From Bacteroidota bacterium (lineage in GTDB: Bacteria; Bacteroidota; Bacteroidia; Cytophagales; Cyclobacteriaceae), in assembly GCA_023412765.1 (NCBI GenBank), contig JAEZBX010000169.1, positions 1-21,939 of the forward strand: DNA of 21,939 bases. The letters are read 5' to 3'. The position numbers were made by a program, and so were the translations under genes. Each line of letters starts with the position of its first letter. Position 1 is the stretch's first letter. Under the pieces are notes generated by a model, which did not search any database, was not told the DNA's origin, and was given only the letters and a program-made list of their open reading frames with translations. Shown in pieces: positions 1 to 8,203 of this stretch.

Positions 1-1150
1 TTGGAGGAATTAGCCGGATGTCATCATTCATGACGTGCTGATGTGCTGGTTTCGTCAGTTCTTTCATTTTCAGAAACCACTGCAAAGACAGCCTGGGTTC
101 AATCACCGCGTCTGTCCGTTCAGAGAATCCAACGCTGCTGGTATAATCTTCGGTCTTATCTAACTGCCCGCTAGCTTCGAGCATCTTGACTATTTTTTTC
201 CGGGCGATGAAACGGTCTTCTCCAACCAGAATTTGAGCGAGGCTATTCAACGTTCCATCTTCATTGAGAATATCAATTACTTCAAGATTATGCTTTACGC
301 CCAACTCATAATCGTTCATGTCGTGGGCAGGAGTAACCTTCAAACATCCTGTACCAAAGTCCATGGCCACATAGTCATCCTGGATGATTGGAATGGCCCG
401 ATTAATTAATGGGATAACAGCTTTTCTGCCATGAAGATGTTTATATCGTTCATCGGATGGATTCACGCATATCGCAGTGTCAGCCATAATTGTTTCTGGT
501 CGTACCGTTGCGATAGTTACAAACTGATCACTTCCTTCGATCGCATACTTAATGTAATACAATTTCGAGGGGACATCTTTTCGGATAACTTCGTCGTCGG
601 AAAGTGCAGTCTTTCCCAGTGGATCCCAGTTGACCATTCGCAGACCGCGATAGATGTTTCCCTTTTTGTAAAGGTCGATAAAGACGTCTATGACAGCTTC
701 GTAATAAGCTGGATCCATCGTGAACGTTGTACGTTGCCAATCACATGAAGCACCAAGTTTTTTCAGCTGCTCCAGGATTATTCCGCCGTACTTCTCTTTC
801 CACTCCCAGGCGTATTTCAAAAACTCGTCGCGTGTGAGATCTGATTTCTTGATCCCGCGTTCGCGCAGCATGGCAACAACACGAGCTTCAGTAGCAATGG
901 AAGCATGATCAGTGCCCGGCACCCAGCAAGCTTCCTTTCCTTCCATACGCGCCTTGCGGATCAAAATATCCTGAATCGTATTGTTGAGCATGTGGCCCAT
1001 GTGCAATACCCCAGTCACGTTCGGTGGTGGAATAACAATGCAATATGGTTCCTTTTGTGGATTCGGTTCTGAATGAAAAAAGCCATGGTCCATCCAATAC
1101 TTGTACCACTTGTCTTCTACTTCGCCTGGATTGTATTTTGTTGATAGCAT
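1..1150 (-). CDS. valS: valine--tRNA ligase, N-terminal ~383 residues (runs off the left edge)
   Basis: Class I aminoacyl-tRNA synthetase that charges tRNA-Val in the cytoplasm. Reading the minus strand from the ATG at 1150 gives a protein starting MLSTKYNPGEVEDKWYKYWM. It carries PPPNVTGVLHMGH, the HIGH-type ATP-binding signature (HMGH at residues 50-53), then GTDHASIATEARVV and CDWQRTTFTMD, which are typical of ValRS rather than IleRS or LeuRS. The open frame continues without a stop into the editing (CP1) domain and leaves the window at position 1, so the KMSKS loop, anticodon-binding domain and C-terminal coiled coil are not visible. The ATG is chosen because family homology begins a few residues after it and a 7-bp repeat array ends five bases upstream. 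The next gene on this strand is the RsmF-like methyltransferase, about 370 bp upstream. Confidence 0.97.
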   Translation of the reverse strand, partial: MLSTKYNPGEVEDKWYKYWMDHGFFHSEPNPQKEPYCIVIPPPNVTGVLHMGHMLNNTIQDILIRKARMEGKEACWVPGTDHASIATEARVVAMLRERGIKKSDLTRDEFLKYAWEWKEKYGGIILEQLKKLGASCDWQRTTFTMDPAYYEAVIDVFIDLYKKGNIYRGLRMVNWDPLGKTALSDDEVIRKDVPSKLYYIKYAIEGSDQFVTIATVRPETIMADTAICVNPSDERYKHLHGRKAVIPLINRAIPIIQDDYVAMDFGTGCLKVTPAHDMNDYELGVKHNLEVIDILNEDGTLNSLAQILVGEDRFIARKKIVKMLEASGQLDKTEDYTSSVGFSERTDAVIEPRLSLQWFLKMKELTKPAHQHVMNDDIRLIPP

Positions 1151-1155
1151 GCTCT

Positions 1156-1291
1156 GTTAGCCGTTATTTGTTAATAGTTAATAGTTATTAGTTTGAGTGC
1201 TTACTCCACGACGATTAATTACCACTTACCACTTACTACTTACTACTTACTATTTATTTACTACTTACTACTTACTACTTACTTCTTACCC
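1156..1291. repeat. two adjacent heptad (7-bp) tandem arrays between rsmF-like gene and valS
   Basis: Positions 1156-1197 read as six GTTNNNN units on the plus strand (GTTAGCC, GTTATTT, GTTAATA, GTTAATA, GTTATTA, GTTTGAG). Positions 1219-1291 read as about ten TTACYAC-like units (TTACCAC twice, then mostly TTACTAC). The phase slips by 4 bp around 1254-1257. The first array ends five bases before the valS start codon. On the valS coding strand the near array is C-containing (TAATAAC, TATTAAC) and the far one, which follows the methyltransferase gene, is G-containing (GTAGTAA). No open reading frame or RNA gene is apparent here. Confidence 0.9.
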
Positions 1292-1468
1292 TTCGTGTTC
1301 TCAACACTTGCTGCACGACTGATTACCGGGTCCAAAAGGGTTTCAAAAATAAAGAAATAGCATCTAATACAGAATTTTTTAAAAGTTGAAATCCACCCCT
1401 TGGAAGGACTTCGTAGGTATGTTGTCAGTTGGAAACAGGACTAACAGAAGATGAAGGGTTGGCTGACA

Positions 1469-1502
1469 GAATGGGCCGGTTGTGGATGACGACCGGCCAT
1501 TC
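1469..1502. terminator. GC-rich hairpin downstream of the RsmF-like gene
   Basis: GAATGG(G)CCGGT at 1469-1480 pairs with ACCGGCCATTC at 1492-1502, giving an 11-bp stem with one bulged G and an 11-base loop. It lies about 20 bp past the methyltransferase stop on the minus strand. Neither side has a T-run, so intrinsic termination is uncertain. It may be a 3'-end stabilising hairpin or a factor-assisted terminator. The rest of 1292-1468 shows nothing I can name. Confidence 0.45.
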
Positions 1503-1521
1503 TCATTCATATACGAACCTG

Positions 1522-2874
1522 CTAACGTATTCGTATTCTCCACTCCGAGGGATATAGGTTATTCACACGATTGTCAAGTACATTTACCCAACCCAGCCCA
1601 ATATCTTCATGGGTTATCAAAGCAAATCCTTTTTCTACCGATGGAAATGGTACAGCGTCTTTGCGCAGATACTGGAGTGAGGAGGTCACATCTAGCGGAA
1701 TGGTATTGAAAAAATCACGATTCAAATCAATAGACAGGGCAAGCGCATGGTCGGGTACTAACTTATCATGTTTGATAGTTGCGGCAGAAGTGCCCACAAA
1801 TAGCACGCGGAGGTTTTCAACAATTCTTTGGACTTCGGCAACTTTCTCTGCTGGAAAAAATTGTACCCGGTCGCTGTGAACAAAAAAGAATTTGTCACTT
1901 GCATTGAGAATCCAATCCTGCAGTGCACTGGAAATATTTGTTGAGGGCAACTGAAGTTTCGTTTTCGTTCGTACATGTTTAAGAGTTGGACCATCAAGCT
2001 TTCGCAAAACTGAAAGGAAAAATCCTTCTCCCTTTACAAGATGAGGAAAGCAACGGTAACCGATCTCCGATTTTGTACTTACTTCCTGAATTCCCCAAAT
2101 TGATTCGATGTTGATCTGAAGAAATTCACATGGATACCCCTCGTTAACCCAATTCAGATTGCTCTCGTTTTCCTCGATGCTATAGGTGCACGTCGAATAG
2201 ATAAGAATCCCACCTGGCTTTAGAGCTGGCCATACATCGGTTAAAATTCGGCGCTGTCGACGGCTGCATAGTTCTACCGCTTCTTCTGACCATTCATTTA
2301 ACGCAGATGGGTCTTTTCTGAACAGACCCTCGCCTGAACATGGAGCATCGACAACGATCACATCAAAAAATCCCTCCAGCCGCTGAAAGTCTTTGGGGTC
2401 ATTGTTGGTGACTACAACATTACAATGGCCCCACTTCTTTAGATTTTCAGACACAACGGACGAGCGCGATTGAATCACTTCATTTGATACTAATAAACTC
2501 CGGTCGTTCATCATGCTTAACAGGTGAGTAGATTTACCACCGGGTGCCGAGCATAAATCGAGTACGACTAAAGATTCATTGCTGGCAACATGCTGTCGGA
2601 AAGCCTGCTCGATAAACATAGAACTCGCTTCCTGCACGTAATATTTTCCTCCGTGAAATGACGGGTCGAGGGTGAAGGAGGGTCGTTGTTCCAAATAGCG
2701 GCCATCGGTCGTCCACGGAATTGGAGTTCCCTCGATGTGTTTTGCCTTCCTTGGATTGAAGCGGATGCTGACTGGCGGCGACTGTCTATGGGCCTCTTCA
2801 AAGTCCTTCCATTGATCCCCCAGATGCGCTTGTTCGCGTTTAATGAATGCTTGTGGAAACTGGCCGGCTGTCAT
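1522..2874 (-). CDS. rRNA cytosine-C5 methyltransferase, RsmF/NOL1-NOP2-Sun family
   Basis: SAM-dependent enzyme that probably makes 5-methylcytosine in 16S rRNA. The 450 residues contain motif I (LDLCSAPGGKSTHLL, residues 105-119), motif IV (DAPCSGEGLFRKDP, with Cys179) and motif VI (YSTCTYSIEENE, with Cys229). The Pro-Cys and Thr-Cys cysteines are the pair that RNA m5C methyltransferases use for catalysis and release. The C-terminal ~150 residues, past the catalytic fold, fit the extra RNA-binding (PUA-like) domain of RsmF-type proteins. The start MTAGQFPQAFIKREQAHLGD places the usual N-terminal helix at the front, and no earlier in-frame Met has homology. It is transcribed away from the membrane-protein gene 77 bp off. 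RsmF is the best family match, but the target base cannot be read from sequence. Confidence 0.9.
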   Translation of the reverse strand: MTAGQFPQAFIKREQAHLGDQWKDFEEAHRQSPPVSIRFNPRKAKHIEGTPIPWTTDGRYLEQRPSFTLDPSFHGGKYYVQEASSMFIEQAFRQHVASNESLVVLDLCSAPGGKSTHLLSMMNDRSLLVSNEVIQSRSSVVSENLKKWGHCNVVVTNNDPKDFQRLEGFFDVIVVDAPCSGEGLFRKDPSALNEWSEEAVELCSRRQRRILTDVWPALKPGGILIYSTCTYSIEENESNLNWVNEGYPCEFLQINIESIWGIQEVSTKSEIGYRCFPHLVKGEGFFLSVLRKLDGPTLKHVRTKTKLQLPSTNISSALQDWILNASDKFFFVHSDRVQFFPAEKVAEVQRIVENLRVLFVGTSAATIKHDKLVPDHALALSIDLNRDFFNTIPLDVTSSLQYLRKDAVPFPSVEKGFALITHEDIGLGWVNVLDNRVNNLYPSEWRIRIR

Positions 2875-2951
2875 CGATTGTTCTTCATATTCTCATGAGT
2901 AATGGGCTAACTTCAAAATAACAGAAATATTGGTCCAAAATCATATCGCAT

Positions 2952-3464
2952 ATGATCCGCAAAGTTACCTTCTACTGGTGTCTATTGACACTGATCCTTA
3001 TTGACAGTTGGCTTCTGTCGAAACCAAACATCCTTGGCAAGATAGGGCTGTTGATCTACAAGTACCATTACCTCCGTTCTTTTCCCAGAACTCTTTTAAC
3101 GGTATGGATTGTGGTCTCGATATCTGTGTTGATCGTTCTTTTGATACAATACCTGGCAAGACGACAGAAACTTTCAAAAAATGCTGGTATCGCAATACTC
3201 GCTGCGTTCACTGTAGGCTCATTGCTTGTACTTGCCCAGGTGTATGTGGATTTTACATCATGGTCGTATAGCCACACCGGAATGAAGTTTCGGTATGGTG
3301 CCTATTTGCTGCCAGCTATTTTAGTTTTTGTCTTTGTAAACGGGATGATTGCGCTTCGTTTGCATGAAACGCCATCAGTGCAACCCTCCAATAGTCAGGT
3401 CGTTGAACCAGAATTGTCTGTCGAACAGATTAGTCGCGATACATCACTGCCTTTACAGCCGTGA
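2952..3464 (+). CDS. four-helix integral membrane protein of unknown function
   Basis: A 170-residue protein with four hydrophobic stretches at about residues 6-23, 48-68, 77-97 and 115-135, ending in a polar tail (~140-170) rich in Ser, Gln, Val and Pro. A loop with FTSWSYSHTGMKFRYGAYLLP precedes the last helix. I do not recognise a named family with confidence. It resembles small conserved membrane proteins seen in Cytophagales, possibly lying beside pdh genes there, but that is recollection. The ATG is the first in frame, and the N-terminus (MIRKVTFYWC) leads straight into helix 1. Its stop codon (3462-3464) lies inside the 3' end of the opposing pdhB gene, a 35-bp convergent overlap. No cofactor, catalytic or signal-peptide motif is visible. 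Confidence 0.75.
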   Translation: MIRKVTFYWCLLTLILIDSWLLSKPNILGKIGLLIYKYHYLRSFPRTLLTVWIVVSISVLIVLLIQYLARRQKLSKNAGIAILAAFTVGSLLVLAQVYVDFTSWSYSHTGMKFRYGAYLLPAILVFVFVNGMIALRLHETPSVQPSNSQVVEPELSVEQISRDTSLPLQP

Positions 3465-4410
3465 TGGTCTTCTTTACATTAGGAAGAATTGCCTCGATTA
3501 ACGTTGGAGCATAAGGTAGAGGCACATCAAAACTATTCACGCGATGGATGGGCGCATCCAGATAGTCAAATGCATGCCGTTGAACATGATATGTAATCTC
3601 CGTTGCAATGGATGATAGGGGCCATGCTTCTTCGACGATTACCAGTCTGTTTGTTTTCTTAACTGATTCGACGATGGCTGCATAGTCGATTGGGCGGACC
3701 GTCCGCAGGTCGATTACTTCGGCGGAGATATCTTCTTTCTCCAACTCATTAGCAGCTGCCATAGCAACTTTCATGATTTTTCCGAAGGAGACTATTGTCA
3801 CATCGTTTCCTGCCTTCTTAATGTCAGCAACGCCGAGCGGAATAAGATACTCTTCAGCAGGGACATCCATTTTATCGCCGTACATGACCTCAGATTCCAT
3901 AAAGATCACCGGATCATTGTCGCGTATGGAAGTCTTGAGAAGACCTTTTGCATCGTACGGATTGGAAGGAACAACCACTTTCAATCCAGGGGTGTTTGCA
4001 TACCAATTTTCAAAATTCTGAGAGTGTTGTGCTCCAAGTTGTCCAGCATTTCCGGTAGGACCTCTGAAAACGATTGGTGCGCTGTACTGGCCGCCCGACA
4101 TCGAATGTATCTTAGCAGCACCATTGATAATTTGATCTATAGCTACCAGGGAGAAATTGAAGGTCATAAACTCAACAACAGGCCTGAGACCGTTCATAGC
4201 AGCCCCAATTCCAATGCCTGCGAATCCGAGCTCTGAAATAGGAGTATCCAAAACACGTTCCGGTCCAAACTCATCGAGCATACCCTGACTCACCTTGTAT
4301 GCACCATTGTATTCGGCTACTTCTTCACCCATCAGGATAACGCTTGGGTCTCTCCTCATTTCTTCATTCAGGGCCTCACGAAGGGCCTCTCTAAACTGGA
4401 TTTCGCGCAT
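3430..4410 (-). CDS. pdhB: pyruvate dehydrogenase complex E1 component, beta subunit
   Basis: Beta chain of the thiamine-diphosphate-dependent E1 enzyme that decarboxylates pyruvate and acetylates the E2 lipoyl domain. The 326 residues match the family's usual ~325. Recognisable blocks are MGEEVAEYNGAYKVSQGM (28-45), the DTPISELGFAGIGIGAAMNG segment (from 55) with Glu60, the expected ThDP-activating glutamate, FMTFNF, GGQYSAPIVFRGPTG, the HSQ-containing loop and the C-terminal RPIDYAAIVESVKKTNRLVIVEE domain. A branched-chain 2-oxoacid E1 beta is the close alternative, but the MGEEVAEYNGAYK block is characteristic of PDH-E1 beta. The alpha subunit and E2/E3 are not in the window, so the genes are dispersed. 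The gap of 129 bp upstream contains the terminator of the next gene, so pdhB is probably transcribed alone. Confidence 0.93.
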   Translation of the reverse strand: MREIQFREALREALNEEMRRDPSVILMGEEVAEYNGAYKVSQGMLDEFGPERVLDTPISELGFAGIGIGAAMNGLRPVVEFMTFNFSLVAIDQIINGAAKIHSMSGGQYSAPIVFRGPTGNAGQLGAQHSQNFENWYANTPGLKVVVPSNPYDAKGLLKTSIRDNDPVIFMESEVMYGDKMDVPAEEYLIPLGVADIKKAGNDVTIVSFGKIMKVAMAAANELEKEDISAEVIDLRTVRPIDYAAIVESVKKTNRLVIVEEAWPLSSIATEITYHVQRHAFDYLDAPIHRVNSFDVPLPYAPTLIEAILPNVKKTITAVKAVMYRD

Positions 4411-4489
4411 AGTTCTATTAGAAAGTGCGTAAAAATAGGCTCAGTATTCAAAGGATAAAAGCATTTCAACACATTTCTTCCCCGTAAAA

Positions 4490-4515
4490 CAAAAAACCCC
4501 AGCGGTTGCCGGGGC
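4490..4515 (-). terminator. intrinsic terminator of the OmpA/TPR lipoprotein gene
   Basis: On the minus strand CCCCGGC pairs with GCTGGGG around the loop AACC, a 7-bp stem with one G-T wobble, followed directly by TTTTTTGTTTT. It sits 26 bp beyond the stop codon of the lipoprotein gene and before pdhB, so it separates two minus-strand transcription units. Confidence 0.9.
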
Positions 4516-4539
4516 TTCCTGTTTATCCAATGAGAATTA

Positions 4540-6315
4540 TTATTTCAATGCGTTTCTGAAGGATTCAGTTGCAGCAAATTTGCTAAACTCAAGGTCGCTA
4601 AGAGCTGCTTCTTTCAGAGAAGAATCGATTCTAACCGCGTTGGTTAGGTTGCTTACCACACCGTCTGCATTGCCCAGGCGAGCTGATGCTACTGCTGCGC
4701 CATAATATGCGAGAGCATGGTTGCTGTCCTTCGCGATAGCTTCGTTAAATGAAGTCAAACCGTTTTGATAATCCTTGTTCAGTACTTGTGCCAAACCTTT
4801 GTTGAAAAGATTGTCAGCGTTGTCTGTTGCTGATGACTCTGAAGATACAGCAGCTGCGTATTCAGCCTTAATAATTTCTGCAGCACCTTTTACGCCATTA
4901 ACGCCGGCTGCATTGTCACCCTGAAGACCACCGCTAAGAGCTTTGGTTGCATGGTTGTAGGCAGCGTATGCATTTCCTTTTATCATGTTAACAGAAGCGA
5001 GGTTAGCTTGAACTTCAGGAGCGTCATTCAGTCTTTGAGCGATTTCCAATTGAGCAAGAGCTTTGTCTGCAAGTGACTCAGCATTTGCTGGATTCTCAAG
5101 AGCCTGCGCGAGATATACAGCGCCTAAGTTGTTGTGAGCATTCCAGTTAGAACCTTTCTTGGTAGCGGCCTCATAGATCGCTGCTTTTTCATCCAGTGAT
5201 GGAGTAAGGGTTGCAGAATACATCATCTCTTCGAAAGAAAGTGTATCCGCTGAAACAGAACCTTGGGTAACTTGCTTCGACAACACTGACATTTCAGCGT
5301 CTGTCTTCTTGTCTTTCACAACAAGGATCTCAGTCTTCGCAGTTCTTAATTTAGGATATACATCTCTGAATACTTTTCTATAAGTGCTTAGGCTCTTCAT
5401 TTGTCTCTCCTGATCTTCAAATGAACCACCTGCATTGATAATGTTCAGGTATTCAGCTTTCTGTTCTGAAGTGATGCCTTCGTAAGAAGAAAGAACGTTT
5501 TTGAATTCATTCCAATCCTGGATTACTGGCTTGAGAATAAAATTGATAGAATCGGCTTTACCTTGGTAATCATACTTCTTCATTTGCTTGCGATAGAAAG
5601 TTTCAATCGCAGCAGCACGATCTGGAGAAAGTCTCGCATTGATACGTTCAGCACCTTCAGGAGAGTGAGTACCTGTGATTGTAACGGTGCGGGTAGCGTT
5701 TTTCGATGCGATGAAAGCGTCAAGTTCTTTTCCTTTTACACTTCTGATTTCGCTTGTCCTAAGTACTGATCTACCTTGTTCGAAAATGAAATCAGGAATG
5801 ATAACAGGCACCAGTTCTTCCTGGTTGTTGTATCCGTGATCTGCATAAGCTGCAAAGTATACTGGCTTAACTAACTTCGAAGTTGTGATGATACCAGTTG
5901 CTACAGGCATACGAGGAGTTGCCCTGGTCTTTTCTCCTTTCGATGCTACACCCTCCACTTCCAGGGTACCTGTCTTTTGTTCAGGCTGGTAAGGGAAGAA
6001 GAAGCTCTTCGTTCCTTTAGGTTGTTCAGTCTTTGCATCTGGAAAATCCTCAGCCTTAAATGCCAAAGGGTCCAATGCAACTTCACTTGAACCATATTTA
6101 TAGAAAGTGTTTACTGTATATACAGTACCTTTCTTTAACATCTTAACAGGAAGATTAGCCGCCATGTCGAAGGCAACTGTATCTTTGTGAACTTCCAGCG
6201 GGTTAGGTGTGACGGTTAGCTGTTGTTCTTTAGACATTTTCACCATCTTGGGCAGTGTACAGCCCGCGAGGCTTAATGCTCCGAAGATCAGAAATGAGTA
6301 AACTACTTTTCTCAT
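4540..6315 (-). CDS. outer-membrane lipoprotein with OmpA-like and tetratricopeptide regions
   Basis: A 591-residue exported protein. The N-terminus has a lipoprotein signal ending in LSLAGC with the lipidated Cys at 19. Residues ~175-250 resemble an OmpA/MotB peptidoglycan-binding domain: FIFEQGRSVLR is followed by VTITGTHSPEGAERINARLS at 211-230 and the PDRAAAI helix. From about 390 on, helix pairs resemble tetratricopeptide repeats (NAHNNLGAVYLAQAL, ADNLFNKGLAQVLNKDYQNG, ALAYYGAAVASARLGNADG). It probably sits in the outer membrane facing the periplasm, tethers to peptidoglycan and offers TPRs as a protein-binding scaffold. The partner is unknown. It stands alone with its own terminator. 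The ~177 bp upstream (6316-6492) are AT-rich. A near-match to the -7 box on this strand at 6353-6359 has only one spacer base. Confidence 0.85.
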   Translation of the reverse strand: MRKVVYSFLIFGALSLAGCTLPKMVKMSKEQQLTVTPNPLEVHKDTVAFDMAANLPVKMLKKGTVYTVNTFYKYGSSEVALDPLAFKAEDFPDAKTEQPKGTKSFFFPYQPEQKTGTLEVEGVASKGEKTRATPRMPVATGIITTSKLVKPVYFAAYADHGYNNQEELVPVIIPDFIFEQGRSVLRTSEIRSVKGKELDAFIASKNATRTVTITGTHSPEGAERINARLSPDRAAAIETFYRKQMKKYDYQGKADSINFILKPVIQDWNEFKNVLSSYEGITSEQKAEYLNIINAGGSFEDQERQMKSLSTYRKVFRDVYPKLRTAKTEILVVKDKKTDAEMSVLSKQVTQGSVSADTLSFEEMMYSATLTPSLDEKAAIYEAATKKGSNWNAHNNLGAVYLAQALENPANAESLADKALAQLEIAQRLNDAPEVQANLASVNMIKGNAYAAYNHATKALSGGLQGDNAAGVNGVKGAAEIIKAEYAAAVSSESSATDNADNLFNKGLAQVLNKDYQNGLTSFNEAIAKDSNHALAYYGAAVASARLGNADGVVSNLTNAVRIDSSLKEAALSDLEFSKFAATESFRNALK

Positions 6316-6414
6316 TGGATTTTTAGATTTATGGTTGATTTAAAACAGGTTGCAAAGTATGCTTATGTGTATTTTTTTGCAATTATAGTCAAAAAATTAA
6401 GATAATTCCGCTAA

Positions 6415-6442
6415 TTTGACCTAAGCTGGTACGTTATATTTG
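6415..6442 (+). promoter_or_regulatory. Bacteroidota-type promoter for the PspC gene
   Basis: A perfect TAnnTTTG box (TATATTTG, 6435-6442) has an upstream TTTG (6415-6418). The 16-bp gap is slightly short of the typical ~19. Transcription would begin near 6447-6450, about 60 bases before the PspC start codon. Confidence 0.45.
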
Positions 6443-6510
6443 CCAGCAAAATTTTTTCAGTCGACAAAATAACTTTTTCGAGAGTCGAATGTTTGGGATA
6501 CGGAGATAGT

Positions 6511-6744
6511 ATGGATAGTATGGAACGTGTTACTGATAGAATCCAACATTTCTTTGAGACTTATGCCTTTGGTGTGTGCACCAAGCTAGGCGAAACGATA
6601 GGTGTCGCCACCTCGAGCATACGTTTATTCTTTATTTATGCCTCGTTCATTACATTCGGGTCACCCGTCATCATTTATCTTTGTTTGGCATTCGTAATGA
6701 ACATGCGGAAACATCTCCGGCGCCGTGCTATCTGGGATTATTGA
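6511..6744 (+). CDS. small PspC-domain membrane protein
   Basis: A 77-residue protein belonging to the short PspC type common in Bacteroidota. PspC in Proteobacteria is part of the phage-shock membrane-stress response, but the role of these short versions is not established. The body TDRIQHFFETYAFGVCTKLGE leads to ATSSIRLFFIYASFITFG and a hydrophobic segment (VIIYLCLAFVMNM) followed by a basic tail KHLRRRAIWDY, consistent with one or two membrane passes and a cytoplasmic basic end. The frame opens with a TTG at 6493. I prefer the ATG at 6511 because GGAG lies five bases before it; the ATG at 6520 is also possible. No other Psp gene is nearby. It converges with the glycosyltransferase gene across 27 bp that hold no visible terminator. 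Confidence 0.85.
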   Translation: MDSMERVTDRIQHFFETYAFGVCTKLGETIGVATSSIRLFFIYASFITFGSPVIIYLCLAFVMNMRKHLRRRAIWDY

Positions 6745-6771
6745 TTACCTTAAATGATTACCCTGTACTTG

Positions 6772-7815
6772 CTATGAAGCATGCTGCTGGGTGTTATAAA
6801 CGCTGGCGGGTGCATAGCTATTTCTTTTTCCTTTCAGGTAATAATGTACAACCACCGACCCTGCATATATCATTGAATGATTGTAAGTGGGATATAGCTT
6901 TCTTAGTTCGCGCCGCTTTCGAACCCCAGCGGGCAGATTGGCGATGAAGCTGGAATGTGCTCTAAGCACAGCCAGAAAATTCTTCCAGTCGCCAGTGAAT
7001 AGGAACTGAAACGCAGCGACCCAGTCCAGGATAATTCTTATCGGCATCATAAACAGCAGCTCAACTGTATCGAAATGCTTTAGAAGCATTGCTAATCCGT
7101 TTCTGAAATTAAGATAGGTTTTGGCAGGATTGCGATATGCCAACGTGCCCGCACCTACGTGATAGATTGTACTCGCACCACAATAAAAGATCTTTTGTCC
7201 CGAACGATTTAGCTTCCAGCAAAGATCAATTTCCTCCATGTGCGCAAAGAAATCTTCGTCAAATCCGCCAAATTTTCGAAAGGATTGCAATCGAATGAAG
7301 AGGCATGCGCCTGATGCCCAGAATACTTCGCGGGTATCGTTGTATTGTCCTTCGTCAACTTCGATATGATCAAACACGCGTCCGCGACAAAACGGGTAGC
7401 CCAACATATCTATGAATCCGCCGCCTGCACCTGCGTGCTCGAAGTGATTCTTTTTACTATATGATAAAATTTTTGGTTGAACTGCTGCAATGGAAATGTC
7501 TGCGTCTAACAACGAGATCATCGGCCTAAGCCAGTCTGCCGTCACCTCAATGTCGCTGTTAAGCAGTACGACATAATCCGCATCCACCTCCCGAAGCGCG
7601 CGATTATATCCGCCGCAGAATCCATAATTTTTATCGAGCTGTATGAGTCGGATCTGAGGAAATGCTTCGCGAACAAAATGAACCGACCTGTCAGTTGAAT
7701 TATTATCAGCAACGATGATGTCGGCTTCAGTTGAATATTGAATAACCGAGGGCAAAAACTTTTGGAGTAGTTTTTCGCCATTATAATTTAGAATGACGAC
7801 TGCCGTCCGGCTCAT
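6772..7815 (-). CDS. family 2 glycosyltransferase (rhamnosyltransferase-like)
   Basis: A GT-A fold enzyme that transfers a sugar from a nucleotide donor, probably to a lipid-linked or surface glycan. The N-terminus AVVILNYNGEKLLQKFLPSV, the DNNSTDRS nucleotide-binding loop, NYGFCGGYNRAL and LNSDIEVTADWL (the DXD-equivalent) are classic. Later, FWASGACLFIRLQSFRKFGGFDEDFFAHMEEIDLCWKL supplies the ED-type catalytic region. After ~230 the protein has hydrophobic stretches (VELLFMMPIRIILDWVAAFQFLF) suggesting membrane association, and a basic tail. At 347 residues it is of normal length. Its ATG overlaps the ybaB stop by four bases (ATGA), so the two are probably translationally coupled, although their functions look unrelated. 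Donor and acceptor cannot be deduced. Confidence 0.9.
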   Translation of the reverse strand: MSRTAVVILNYNGEKLLQKFLPSVIQYSTEADIIVADNNSTDRSVHFVREAFPQIRLIQLDKNYGFCGGYNRALREVDADYVVLLNSDIEVTADWLRPMISLLDADISIAAVQPKILSYSKKNHFEHAGAGGGFIDMLGYPFCRGRVFDHIEVDEGQYNDTREVFWASGACLFIRLQSFRKFGGFDEDFFAHMEEIDLCWKLNRSGQKIFYCGASTIYHVGAGTLAYRNPAKTYLNFRNGLAMLLKHFDTVELLFMMPIRIILDWVAAFQFLFTGDWKNFLAVLRAHSSFIANLPAGVRKRRELRKLYPTYNHSMIYAGSVVVHYYLKGKRNSYAPASVYNTQQHAS

Positions 7816-8147
7816 CCCATAAGGTTGCTTAGATCCAGGCCGGGAATGTTTGGAAGAAGCCCTTCAGTACTTTTTCGCATTTCTTCTTTTGCAAGGACTT
7901 CCGCTTCGTCGGAAGCTTTGTTTACCGCGGCAACGATGAGATCCTGAAGGATAGTTTTATCTTCTGCTTTCAACAACGAGGGATCGATTTCCAGAGATAT
8001 AAGCTGTTTCTTTCCGCTTACCTTCGCCTTCACTAATCCAGCACCGGATTCAGCAGTAGCATACATGGTCCCTAGTTTATCCTGTGACTCCTTCATCCGG
8101 GCCTGAACTTCTTTCATCTTGCCCATCATTTTCATCATATCGAACAT
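7812..8147 (-). CDS. YbaB/EbfC family nucleoid-associated DNA-binding protein
   Basis: A small (111-residue) dimeric DNA-binding protein of the YbaB/EbfC family, which coats or bends DNA. The N-terminal amphipathic helix MFDMMKMMGKMKEVQARMKE, the strand GLVKAKVSGKKQLISLEIDP and the helix ILQDLIVAAVNKASDEAEVLAKEEM follow the family order. The C-terminus NIPGLDLSNLMG matches the usual proline- and glycine-containing tail. In many bacteria ybaB sits with dnaX and recR, but here it heads a two-gene unit with a glycosyltransferase (4-bp overlap). The start ATG at 8147 is the only sensible one because the family begins with this Met-rich helix. The 8-bp repeat pair lies just upstream. Confidence 0.93.
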   Translation of the reverse strand: MFDMMKMMGKMKEVQARMKESQDKLGTMYATAESGAGLVKAKVSGKKQLISLEIDPSLLKAEDKTILQDLIVAAVNKASDEAEVLAKEEMRKSTEGLLPNIPGLDLSNLMG

Positions 8148-8203
8148 AACACTGTCTTTAGTTTTTTTTCATCATCGTTCATCAAAGGACGAAATCTTTT
8201 TTG

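Noticed and set aside
431..748. 105-residue plus-strand open frame near the left edge
   Set aside because: It is antisense to valS, which continues through it.
4449..4457. Promoter -7 box for pdhB (TATCCTTTG on the minus strand)
   Set aside because: The spacer between TA and TTTG is three bases, not two, and no TTTG is found at -33.
6353..6359. Promoter -7 box for the OmpA/TPR lipoprotein gene
   Set aside because: TACTTTG has a one-base spacer and no matching upstream element.
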